Shown here: piece by piece, positions 10,201-17,700 of the stretch
Layout: each line of letters starts with the position of its first letter
How positions within the stretch are numbered: the first letter of the stretch is position 1
NCBI RefSeq assembly: GCF_900105945.1
Contig: NZ_FNSO01000004.1
Coordinates: 6,328,001-6,392,000, forward strand
Length of the DNA: 64,000 nt
Reading direction: 5' to 3'
Source: Amycolatopsis tolypomycina
GTDB lineage: Bacteria > Actinomycetota > Actinomycetes > Mycobacteriales > Pseudonocardiaceae
Position numbers and translations under genes: made by a program
Notes under the pieces: generated by a model
The model's input: only the letters and a program-made list of their open reading frames with translations
Database searches by the model: none
Told to the model about the DNA's origin: nothing

Positions 10201-11383
10201 TCCGCGCGCCCGACGCGGTCACCCGCTGGGCCGGCACCCCGGTGCCCACCTTGGCGCCGGGGGTGAGCTGGACCCCGGTGCGGAGGGTCTCCCCGGTGCC
10301 GAGCCAGACCAGCGCGGCGTCGCTGCCGGCCTCGTCGTGGTGGCCGCGCTTGTCCGACACCGCCCGCGGCAGGTCGGTGAGCGCCAGTTTCCCTTCGGCG
10401 CTGACGTCGCGGACCCGCATCTCGGTACCGGGCGCCGGTTCGGCTTTCGGCTTGGCGGCGGCGAGGCCGGTGCGCGCCGCCTGCCCGGTGCCGAGCAGCT
10501 TGGCGGCACCGGAGACCGGCGCGAGGAGCTGCGCGGCCGGGTCCACGGCGGCGGCCTGCTCGGTGAGCCTGCGGTCACCGAGGTCCAGCGCGCGCAGCAC
10601 GGTGCGCTCCCCCGCCCGCTCGGCGAACTCGAGCAGCCTGCCCCGCACGCCGGCGAGCTCGACGCCGCCACTGGCTTCGTGGACGACTTCGGCGCGCTCG
10701 GGCCGGGCCGCCGTGACACGCACGATCTGGTTGCCGCGGCGCAGGAACGTCTGCCCGCCGTCGAGCACCGGGTCGACGAACTGGCCGTCGAGCCGGGCGA
10801 CCTGGCTGGTCTTCGCGCTCGCCGGGTCGATCGCGTACACCCCGGTCTTCGTGCTTTCGGTGTCGCTGTAGGACAGCACGGCCGCCCGGCCGTCGCGACC
10901 GCAGCGCAGGCTGGCGCTGTTGATCGCGGCACCGGTGGCGACCGGTTTGACCGCGCCGTCGGCCAGCGCGACCGAGTAGACCAGGCCGCCGCCGGCGAGG
11001 TACTTCGGCTTGTTCGCCGCGCGGGCGGTGATGAGGCTCACCACGACGTGCGTGCGGTCGCTGGTCAGGCAGTACTGGCCGAGCCACGTGTCGTCCGCGT
11101 CGAACGGCTTGACGGTGGCCAGCGGTTGAAAGGCGTACGACGCGTTTTCCCGGCCGGCGAAGAGGTGGAAGCCTTCTTCGTCCCCGGTTCCGGTGACCAG
11201 CACGTCGTCACCGTCCGGCCAGGACGGCTCCAGCTTGCTCAGCCGGTCCAGCACGTGCGACTGGCTGTCGCGCGGCTCCGCCGGCTTCTCGTGCCCGGGG
11301 CCGTGCGCCTCGGCCGCGGCAGGCGCGACCACCATCGCCGCCGCGGCCAGCGCCGCCACGGCGGCCGCCTTCGCTCTTCTCAC
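7250..11383 (-). CDS. 1377-aa secreted protein: propeller, transglycosylase-like and golvesin domains
   Basis: A GTG at 11383 after AAAGG starts a signal peptide (to about residue 27, AAAEAHG). Residues 40-340 look like a beta-propeller with repeated Trp/Gly strands. Around 470-600 is a lysozyme/SLT-like segment: catalytic-type Glu in GVLAQES, then GYGIAQV, a helix with AGMQILAEKWN, and WAYNSG. Residues 800-950 match the golvesin C-terminal-like domain (HTWFAGN, GTWRPNLGANGTYMV, WDALALVPV). The last 400 residues contain many Cys, Trp and His and are unassigned. SLT domains cleave peptidoglycan glycan strands. Golvesin domains occur on secreted enzymes and wall proteins, with poorly known function. 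Small secreted genes lie 28 bases before it and 17 bases after it in the same direction, so it is the core of a secreted operon. Plus-strand frames of similar length are shadows. Confidence 0.9.
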   Translation of the reverse strand: MRRAKAAAVAALAAAAMVVAPAAAEAHGPGHEKPAEPRDSQSHVLDRLSKLEPSWPDGDDVLVTGTGDEEGFHLFAGRENASYAFQPLATVKPFDADDTWLGQYCLTSDRTHVVVSLITARAANKPKYLAGGGLVYSVALADGAVKPVATGAAINSASLRCGRDGRAAVLSYSDTESTKTGVYAIDPASAKTSQVARLDGQFVDPVLDGGQTFLRRGNQIVRVTAARPERAEVVHEASGGVELAGVRGRLLEFAERAGERTVLRALDLGDRRLTEQAAAVDPAAQLLAPVSGAAKLLGTGQAARTGLAAAKPKAEPAPGTEMRVRDVSAEGKLALTDLPRAVSDKRGHHDEAGSDAALVWLGTGETLRTGVQLTPGAKVGTGVPAQRVTASGARTAEGNFTTPKCAVPRNAPNRQVYGPIARQAAWAVDLATLNSLPSRPADYRKTGLPAYSPSSDFTVPALKPGGGRVPPVVMNGVLAQESAYKHATWRALPGSGGNPLIGDYYGAKGGLDTIDYDNADCGYGIAQVTTGMSAADTSISPNGKAKIAVDYAENISAGMQILAEKWNTLQDMGIRMNNSNPELVENWYFALWAYNSGIQPSPATGNTSGCTPSPACTDRAGNWGLGWTNNPNNDSYREGRTVFLRQSYADAARPWEWPYQERVLGWTETPIKDYQGVDAYRPALKSPGNTSSGTITYPDRKLLCTSSNNCNPDTAKRCGYTDGDLAFHCWWHAPVTMQADCAKVCAASAYVSRAGDPEPPGDNPWPPACAKGLPTGTIIVDELSSPNQNIFCGGVDWTSGGSFTLDFGKTAAGMPISEINFHQVASGLGAHTWFAGNALASEPAKRVTGTWRPNLGANGTYMVRAHIPTAGASAGSAVYKIKNANGTVAERVVNQHEHFNHWKSLGVHVLGPGSTVELANITKSDTAADVGTVAWDALALVPVQGTYLEDKVDNVAYFDENQNLDTLIPATWIAGKLQSRQTIYDWAMDLTGQVAAKPVCGEVANDQCVRAATKDVFTAWRDNVVQAGTDPVNHPRGKSIPQWLGFANSVDKRPSSAYLPDWFLNDDLGYKIRTQATVSFLRGDDGRIVPGSEDVDYRHRTANTHLPPWLVALFGALHRDYGIAPPDLQFDLVDANEHNHRVTHVNGNEHGVLNARAYRFGGAAPQLVQLPGAAGGTVDCVVAHGAGGGAIALRTALASDYLTSQVARWANQVKAGRDLKNIPHGVAQTALDAYNLFFDPDPALGSPFAHASPIHQELHFASCADLSLRQVNASTPVALNSFMPSQYLYRDGQAMNLDGSARTSADPVVSGNYGNFTALPPRQTQWGFCNRQQQGEQPPRGDQEGNPWGMALADPADTNPSGMVFCSDGTVPHRDYG

Positions 11384-11411
11384 GCTCGCTTGCCTTTCAC
11401 GCCGCCCCGCC

Positions 11412-11762
11412 CTACCAGCGAAGACCGATGTTGGACGGGCCCTGCGGGCCCTCCACCTTGGCCGTGTAGTGACCGGTGGGGTAGTTGACGCAGGTGACCG
11501 ACCGGGGCGGGTCCTCGGCGCGGAACCGGTCGGTGCAGACGTAGCCGCGGGGGCCGCTCACCGTCCACCGGGCCTCACCGCTGCCGTGCACGTCGAAGTC
11601 GACGTGGAAGGTGGTCGTCCCCTGGATGTCCGCTCCGAGCTCGCAGGAGGGGGTGGAGCAGTCGGCGCTCTTGCCGCCCGCGCTCGCCACCTGCGGGAAC
11701 ACCACACAGGCGGTCACCGCGACGACGGCCGGGAGTGCGGCACGGAGGAATTTCGCGCGCAT
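11412..11762 (-). CDS. Small secreted DVHG/IGLRW-family protein A
   Basis: A 116-residue protein with a signal peptide (1-28, ending ASA). The mature part has an early Cys pair (DCSTPSCEL), a central DFDVHGSGEARW strand, a second Cys pair and the C-terminus GPQGPSNIGLRW. It is paralogous to the proteins at 11767-12141 and 12493-12846. Conserved Gly/Trp strands and paired Cys suggest a small beta-sandwich held by disulfides. The gene starts 5 bases after protein B stops and ends 28 bases before the giant golvesin-type gene, so it is in the same operon. I do not recognise the family. A wall- or host-directed effector and a structural wall protein are both possible. Confidence 0.85.
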   Translation of the reverse strand: MRAKFLRAALPAVVAVTACVVFPQVASAGGKSADCSTPSCELGADIQGTTTFHVDFDVHGSGEARWTVSGPRGYVCTDRFRAEDPPRSVTCVNYPTGHYTAKVEGPQGPSNIGLRW

Positions 11763-11766
11763 GTCC

Positions 11767-12141
11767 TCAGCTCCCCGTCGGGTTGTCGAGCCAGCGCAGG
11801 CCGATCGTCACCGGGCCCGCCGGCCCGGTCACCCGCGCGTGGTAGCGGCCCTTCGGCGACCAGCTGCGCAGCCAGGAGCCCGGCCCGGCGGCCGCGTCGA
11901 AGTCCTGCACGTGGTACCAGTTCTCCTCCAGGCTCCACAGTTCCCAGCGCCCGGTGCCGGTCCCGTGCACGTCGGCGTCGATGGACAGGCCACCGCCCTG
12001 GTAGCCGGACACGTAGAGGTCGCAGACCGTGTCCTGGCAGGTGGTGGAGAACGCCGCGGCCGACGCGGCCTGCGGGGTGAGGGCGGCGGCGGACGCGGCG
12101 AGCACGCCGACGACCACGCCCCGGGTCAACATCTTGGGCAT
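11767..12141 (-). CDS. Small secreted DVHG/IGLRW-family protein B
   Basis: A 124-residue protein. The open frame continues upstream, but ATG at 12141 follows AAGGGGA at ideal spacing and starts a signal peptide (MPKMLTRGVV..., cleaved near AASA). The mature part repeats the family signature: a Cys pair (TTCQDTVC), DADVHGTGTGRW, GPGSW, GRYHARVTGPAGP and IGLRW. It adds an eight-residue tail after IGLRW that its paralogs lack, and it has lost the second Cys pair. It lies 22 bases after the stop of the upstream gene and 4 bases before protein A, which supports co-transcription. Function unknown. Confidence 0.83.
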   Translation of the reverse strand: MPKMLTRGVVVGVLAASAAALTPQAASAAAFSTTCQDTVCDLYVSGYQGGGLSIDADVHGTGTGRWELWSLEENWYHVQDFDAAAGPGSWLRSWSPKGRYHARVTGPAGPVTIGLRWLDNPTGS

Positions 12142-12163
12142 TCGGTTCCCCTTGGTGAGTTGG

Positions 12164-12496
12164 TCAGGCGAGGAAGTACGCGCAGTTGACGATGGCGTCG
12201 GTGGCGCTGCTGGCCGGCTGGTACCGGGCACCCGGCGGGTAGTCCTGGATGCGGTACAGGTTCCCGTTTTCCCATTCGGCGGTGCACATCGCGACGTCGG
12301 TGGCGTTGGTGAACTGCGTCAGCCCCTGCTGGTGCACGTCGGCGGGCAGGTCCCGGTACCACTGGTAGTCGAAGGTGTAGGCGGCACTGCGGCTGCTCAC
12401 GATGTACTTCCCGGTGTCCGCGGCGGCCGTGCCGGGCAGGCAGGCCAGCGCGGCACCGACGGCGACGGCGACGGCCGCGCAGTGCACGGCCTTCAC
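12164..12496 (-). CDS. Small secreted protein, translationally coupled
   Basis: A 110-residue exported protein. GTG at 12496 overlaps the stop codon of the preceding gene by 4 bases (GTGA), so translation is probably coupled. Residues 1-26 form a signal peptide (VAVAVGAALACLPGTAAA). The mature part is Tyr/Trp-rich (FDYQWYRDLPADVHQQG) with two cysteines (MCTAEW and NCAYF) that could form one disulfide, and it ends FLA. It is not a member of the DVHG/IGLRW family that surrounds it. A longer frame running upstream into 13750 is not credible as protein. Family and function are not recognised. Confidence 0.8.
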   Translation of the reverse strand: MKAVHCAAVAVAVGAALACLPGTAAADTGKYIVSSRSAAYTFDYQWYRDLPADVHQQGLTQFTNATDVAMCTAEWENGNLYRIQDYPPGARYQPASSATDAIVNCAYFLA

Positions 12497-12846
12497 CAGC
12501 GGAGACCGATGTTCGACGGCCCCTGCGGCCCTTCGACGCCCGCCGAGTACCGGCCGGCGGGTGCGTTGAAGCACAGCCAGGATCCCGGCCCCCACACGGC
12601 TTCGAAGGTGCCGCTGCAGTAGTAGCCGTTCGGTCCCCACACCTGCCAGCGCGACTTCCCGTCGCCGTGCACGTCGGCGTCGACCGAGAGCGTTCCGCCG
12701 GGGAACCCGTCGACCTGCACGACGGAGCAGTAGCTCTGCGGGCAGTCTGCGTGCTTCGGTTCGGCCATCGCCGCGGGGGAGGTCAGCACGAGCGCGGTGC
12801 CGGCGACCGTGGTCGCGATCACACCGCGCAGCACGGACTTGCGCAT
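12493..12846 (-). CDS. Small secreted DVHG/IGLRW-family protein C, first gene of the operon
   Basis: A 117-residue protein. ATG at 12846 is preceded by GAGGAGAA, a near-ideal ribosome site. Signal peptide 1-28 (ending AMA). Mature signature: DCPQSYC Cys pair, VDADVHGDGKSRWQVWGPNGYYC, AVWGPGSWLC, AGRYSAGVEGPQGP and IGLRW. It is closest to protein A at the C-terminus and to protein B at DADVHG and GPGSW, so it shows the full family pattern. It is the promoter-proximal gene of the leftward operon. A divergent DUF2690 gene starts 163 bases away. Function unknown. Confidence 0.85.
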   Translation of the reverse strand: MRKSVLRGVIATTVAGTALVLTSPAAMAEPKHADCPQSYCSVVQVDGFPGGTLSVDADVHGDGKSRWQVWGPNGYYCSGTFEAVWGPGSWLCFNAPAGRYSAGVEGPQGPSNIGLRW

Positions 12847-12910
12847 GGAATTCTCCTCGAAGGATGTCGGTGACGCGGCGATCTTGAAGGAGCGGCTGAC
12901 CGAAAGGCAA

Positions 12911-12934
12911 CGGTTTCGGCCCTGCCTGAAACCG
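12911..12934. promoter_or_regulatory. Inverted repeat in the divergent promoter of the secreted operon
   Basis: CGGTTTC (12911-12917) and GAAACCG (12928-12934) form perfect 7-bp arms around a 10-base spacer. The repeat lies in the 163-base region between the leftward six-gene secreted operon and the rightward DUF2690 gene. Position and symmetry suggest an operator controlling both; no cognate regulator is identified. Confidence 0.4.
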
Positions 12935-13009
12935 CTTGCCCGTGCTCACCCGCGGCGGCACGCTGGTGCGCCGAAACCCGGATCCGGAAAGAAAAGCGAG
13001 CAGACGCGC

Positions 13010-13504
13010 ATGAAGACGAAACCGTTCCTCGGCAAGGCCGCGGCCGTGCTGGCCCTGCTCCTCACCGCGCTGGTGCTGCAGCCCGCGCAGGCCGGCGCCG
13101 CGACGGCCGCGCCGCGGACGCTCGCCGCCGCCTGCTCGCACGACGGCTGCCGGGGACTGGATCCGCAGTCCACCGGCTGCTCGGCCAGCGCCTACACCTA
13201 CGACTCCTTCACGGCGCACTGGGGCGACCTCGTCGAAATCCGGCACAGCACGGACTGCGGGGCCTACTGGGCCCGCGTCACCGCGAACTCGGACAACCGG
13301 CCGTACCGCACGGCGGCCCAGTCCGGGCGGGACAACGGCACCGTCGTCTACGAACAGGTCGTCAGCGGGAACTGCTGGCCCAACGGAACGGGCACGCCCT
13401 GCGCCGCGGTGTGGACGCCGATGATCGCCGGCCCGCTGATCCGTGTCTGCCACAACGCCGACGTGCTGGAGTGCACCCGCTGGTACGTCGTCAGCATGGG
13501 CTGA
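13010..13504 (+). CDS. Secreted DUF2690 protein
   Basis: A 164-residue secreted protein. ATG at 13010 starts a signal peptide (MKTKPFLGKAAAVLALLLTA, cleaved near QAGAATA). The mature part opens with the DUF2690 signature: Cys-rich CSHDGCRGLDPQSTGC, then alternating strands and more Cys near the end (NCWPNGTGTPC, CHNADVLEC). DUF2690 proteins are small exported actinobacterial proteins of unknown function, often with an LPXTG-less mature domain alone, as here. The gene is divergent from the six-gene secreted operon, shares its short promoter region and is followed by a strong terminator, so it is monocistronic. Confidence 0.88.
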   Translation: MKTKPFLGKAAAVLALLLTALVLQPAQAGAATAAPRTLAAACSHDGCRGLDPQSTGCSASAYTYDSFTAHWGDLVEIRHSTDCGAYWARVTANSDNRPYRTAAQSGRDNGTVVYEQVVSGNCWPNGTGTPCAAVWTPMIAGPLIRVCHNADVLECTRWYVVSMG

Positions 13505-13524
13505 CGGCCGGTCAGGCGCGGCAC

Positions 13525-13563
13525 AGGGGCCCTTTCTCGGATCCGCGAGGAAGGGCCCCTTTT
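13525..13563 (+). terminator. Strong terminator after the DUF2690 gene
   Basis: Perfect 10-bp arms AGGGGCCCTT (13525-13534) and AAGGGCCCCT (13551-13560), with inner TCTCG/CGAGG pairing, followed by TTT. It lies 20 bases after the DUF2690 stop codon. Confidence 0.85.
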
Positions 13564-13671
13564 CAGCGTCCGCCGAAAGCCGGCCGAAGCGGTCACCATG
13601 CACGGGTGTGTGGCGGCTGTATGGCGGCGGCCGCCATAGTCGGCGGGCACCAGGGGGAACCGGGGGGGACG

Positions 13672-14703
13672 ATGCTGCGCATCCATTTCGAGGCCGACGA
13701 CCTCGCCCGCACGCGGATTCTGGAAGAGCCGGATCCGCTGTGGGAGACACTGCTGAGCCTGCACCAGCTGCAGGGTGGGGCCGGACAGGCCGTGTTCGGG
13801 GACTGGCGCTCGTCGGTCCGGTCCCGGCTGGACCGGTCCGCGGGGATGCTCTTCGCGCTGGCGCCGCCGCGCGGCTACTCCGTGGACTTCCTCACCCCGG
13901 TGGTCGGGACGGACGGGCTCGACAGCGGGATCGACGGTGTGCTGAGCACCCCGCGCTCGGTGTTCCGGGCCGATCTCACCGCGCTCGCCGCCGAGCGGCG
14001 GCCACCGGCCTGGGCTCCCGCGCTCGCGGAGGGACGCCTGGACGTGCTGCGCAAGCTCGGCCACTCGATCCGGCAGTACTTCTCGGTCGCGCTCGCCTCG
14101 TCCTGGTCGGCGATCACCGGCCTGGTGCGCGCCGACCGCCTGCAGCGCGGCCACACGATGCTGAGCCACGGCGTCGAAGGGATGCTCGCGACGCTCCACC
14201 CCACCGTCCGGTGGCGGTCGCCGGTGCTCGAGGTGGCCTACCCGGTCGACCAGGAACTGCACCTCGGCGGCCGCGGGCTGCTGCTGGTGCCGTCGATGTT
14301 CTGCTGGCAGTCGCCGGTGACGCTGCTGGACCCCGGGCGCCAGCCGGTGCTGGTGTACCCGGTCGGCCGGCGGCCCGGCTGGTTCGGCGGCGCGCCGAAC
14401 CGGTCGGCGGAGCAGCTGCTGGGCCGGACCCGCGCCGCGGTGCTGGAGGCCATCTGCGAGCTGCCCGCGCCGACGACGTCCGAGCTCGCGACCGAGCTGG
14501 GCGTCTCCCCGGCGAGCGCCAGCCAGCACGCGACCGTGCTGCGCGAGTCGGGTCTCATCACGACCGACCGGACCGGCGGTGCGGCCCGGCACCGGCCGAC
14601 CGGGTTCGGCTCGGCCCTGCTCACGATCGGGGCGGGGGAACCGGTGCCGCCGGCGCGCACGGCTGCGGCGCCCTGGTCGCCGCGAGCAGCGTACGCACTC
14701 TGA
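13672..14703 (+). CDS. ArsR-like winged-helix regulator with large sensor domain
   Basis: A 343-residue cytoplasmic regulator. ATG at 13672 follows a run of Gs (GGGGGGGAC) at good spacing; the longer upstream frame is rejected because it overlaps the DUF2690 coding end. Residues 1-250 are an uncharacterised sensor-like region of the DUF5937 kind. Residues 265-320 form a winged helix: VLEAICELPAPTTSELATELGVSPASASQHATVLRESGLI, shown here only by its key residues SELA, SASASQH and LRESGLI with a basic wing (GGAARHRPTG). ArsR-type proteins usually repress nearby or autologous genes. Its last 83 bases overlap the 3' end of the convergent SARP gene. Confidence 0.82.
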   Translation: MLRIHFEADDLARTRILEEPDPLWETLLSLHQLQGGAGQAVFGDWRSSVRSRLDRSAGMLFALAPPRGYSVDFLTPVVGTDGLDSGIDGVLSTPRSVFRADLTALAAERRPPAWAPALAEGRLDVLRKLGHSIRQYFSVALASSWSAITGLVRADRLQRGHTMLSHGVEGMLATLHPTVRWRSPVLEVAYPVDQELHLGGRGLLLVPSMFCWQSPVTLLDPGRQPVLVYPVGRRPGWFGGAPNRSAEQLLGRTRAAVLEAICELPAPTTSELATELGVSPASASQHATVLRESGLITTDRTGGAARHRPTGFGSALLTIGAGEPVPPARTAAAPWSPRAAYAL

Positions 14704-17700
14704 CCATGACGGTGCCGGCGTCGGTGTCGCGCACGAGCGCCTCGGCCTCGTGCGCGCACGCGCGGGCGGCTTCGGGTCCGGCGCGCGCCAGCCGGATCCG
14801 GCCGAGGACGACCCAGGCGTCGGCCTCGCCGAGCCGGTACCCGGCCCGGCGCAGCTCCTCGATCGCCTGCCCGGCGTACGCCTCGGCCGCGGCGCTGTCG
14901 CCGTGGTCGAGGGCCGCTGCGGCCAGGCGGAGCCGGGCCAGCTCGGCCAGCGGGCGGAAGCCGCCCCGCTCGGCGAGGCGCAGGGCGTCCGCGGCCTGGG
15001 CGAGCGCCTGCCCGGGTTCGACGACCGAGAGCCCGATCGCGGCGATGATCTCGCCGCGGCGGTACCCGATCGCCCCGGCCTGCTGCCGGGTCTCGAGGTA
15101 GCAGCCCCGCGCCGAATCGGTTTCCCCGGCGAGCCGGTGGACGTGGCCCAGCTCGCTCAGCGCGTCGGTCTCGAACCGCCGGTTGCCCGCCTCCCGCGCG
15201 ACCGCGATCGCCTGGACCGCGCAGGCACGAGCCGCCGCGTCGCCGGTGATCCGGTGCACCGCGGCCAGCCGGACCAGCGCGTCCGCCTCGTCGTCACGCG
15301 AACCCAGCTCGCGCAGGCAGGCGAGGGCTTCGGTGAGCACCTCCCGCGCCCGGCGGAGCTGCCCGGTCGCGCGGTAGCCGTAGCCGAGGTTGCACTGGGC
15401 GATGGCGGCCGCGTGCGCGGAGCCGACGCTGCGGCAGATCGCGAACGCCCGCTCGTTGTGCCGGATCCCGTCGGCGAGGTCCCCGTGGTCGAGCAGGGCC
15501 GCGCCCAGGTTGATCAGGCTGTTGGCCACCTGCGCCTCGGTGCCGCGCTCCTCGGCCGCGGCGAGGGCCGCGGTGAAGTGCTCGATCGCCGCTTCGAGCT
15601 GCCCGAGGTCGAGGTGCACGGCGCCGAACGCCTGCAGCACCGAGTCGGCGCCGTCGAGCGCGCCCGCGGCGAGGTAGCACTCGCGGGCCGCGCCCAGCTC
15701 GGCGAGCGCCTGCCGGTAGTTCCCGCGGCCCCAGGCCAGCACCCCGAGGCTGTGCCGCATGGCGCCGGCCGCCTGCCGGTCCCCGGCCTGCTCCGCGGCG
15801 GCGAGGCCGGCGGTGGCGGCCGCCTCCCACTCGGCGTCGAGCCGGTGGGAATGGAAGAACCCGCGCAGGACGTCGGCGAGCCGCCAGGCGACCGCCGCGG
15901 GCCCGTGCCCGGCGGCCCAGCGGATGGCGGCCAGCAGGTTCGGGTGCTCCGCGAGCAGCCATTGCCGCGCTTCGCCCGGCGCGAACGGTGTGCCGGCGGT
16001 CTCGGCGGAGCGGTCGTCCGGCAGCCGCCGGAAGTCCGGGTACAACGCCTGCGCGGCACGGTCCGCGGTCTGCAGGTAGTGCTCGAACAGCCGGCCCAGC
16101 GCGTCGTCCCGCGTCTGCTCCTTCAGGTCCTCCGCCGCCCGCCCCGCGGCGTACGCCCGCAGCAGGTCGTGCATCCCGAACCGGTCGGCGCCGCGCGGCT
16201 GCACGAGGTGGCTCGCGACCAGCTCACGCAGCAGGTCGGCGGCGCCGGCGACGTCGGTGCCGGCCAGCGCCGCGGCACCGGCGACGCTGATCTCGGCCCC
16301 GGGCACGGAGCCGAGCAGGCAGAAGAACTCCCCGGCCGCGTCCGACACCCCGTCGTAGGAGAAGTCGAGGGTGCGCCGCAGGCCCAGCCGCTCGTCGCCG
16401 GCGACCTTCAGCTTGGCCAGCAGGTCGCCGCCGGTCAGCTCCGCGAAGTAGCCGGCCAGGGGCTGGTCGGGCCAGTGCAGCAGGTTCGCCGCGACGATCC
16501 GCAGGGCCAGCGGCAGGCCGGCGCACAGCGTCGCCAGCTGCCGGGCCGTGTCCTCCTCGGCCGCGACACGCTCCGGGCCGAGGACGTCGGCCAGCAGCGC
16601 GACCGAGTCGTCGGCGGACAGCTCCGGCAGCGGCAGGACGCGGGTGTCGACGGTGGCGGTCAGCCCGGCCAGCCGGTCGCGGCTGGTGATCAGCACCGCC
16701 GAGCCCGGGCTGCCGGGCAGCAGCGCCCGCACCTGCTCGGGCGTGGCGACGTTGTCCAGGACGACCAGCACCCGGCGGTCGGCGAGGATCGAGCGGTAGA
16801 GCGCCGCCGCGTCCGCCTGCTCGGTCGGCACCTGGCCGGGCCGGACGCCGAGGGCGTGCAGGAACCCGGTCAGCACCTGCAGCGCGGGCAGGGCGGGCGC
16901 CGGCGCGTAGCCCTGCAGGTCGGCGAACAGCTGCCCGTCCGGGAAGTGCGGCGCGGCCCGGTGCGCCCACCGCACGGCCAGCGTCGTCTTCCCGACCCCG
17001 GCCGGCCCGGTCAGCACGACCGCGGCCGGGCGGGCCCCCGCCGCGCCGGCCAGTTCGTCCAAAGTGGAGAGCAGGGCGGCGCGGCCCACGACGGTGGCCA
17101 CGTTCGACGGAAGCTGCCGCGGCCGGACCGCGGCGTCCCGGACCGGCTCCGGCGGCGCCTCGATGGCCGGGTCGGCGGTGAGGATCGCGTGCTGCATCCG
17201 GCGCAGCGCGGACCCGGGCTCGACGCCCAGCTCGTCGGCGAGCACCTGCCGGGCCCGCTGGTAGGCCGCCAGCGCCTCGTCGGTCCGGCCGCCGCGGTGC
17301 AGGGCCAGCATGAGCAGTTCCCACGGCCGTTCCCGCAGCGGGTACTGCCCGGTCAGCGCGCGCAGCTCGGCGGTCGCGACGGCGTGGCAGCCCAGGTCGA
17401 GCCAGGCGTGCGCCCGGTGCTCGGTGGCGCGCACGCGGGTTTCCTCGAGCCGCTGGACGTCGGGGTGCAGCGCCTCCGGCAGCTCCAGCCCGCTCAGCAC
17501 CGGGCCGCGCCACAGGGCGAGGGCGGCGCTCAGGTGCTCCATCGCGGCGGCGGGGGCGCCGGCGGCCAGCTCGTCGGCGCCGCGGCCGGCGAGCTCGGTG
17601 AACCGGCCGAGGTCGGACTCGCCTTCGTCCACGCGGAGCCGGTAGCCGCCCGGTCCGGTCTGCAGGCGCTCGGCCCCGGCGACGTCCGGGGTGGCCAGCA

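Noticed and set aside
7265..11488. A 1407-residue plus-strand frame
   Set aside because: It is the antisense shadow of the 1377-residue secreted protein, with no recognisable domain and poor composition.
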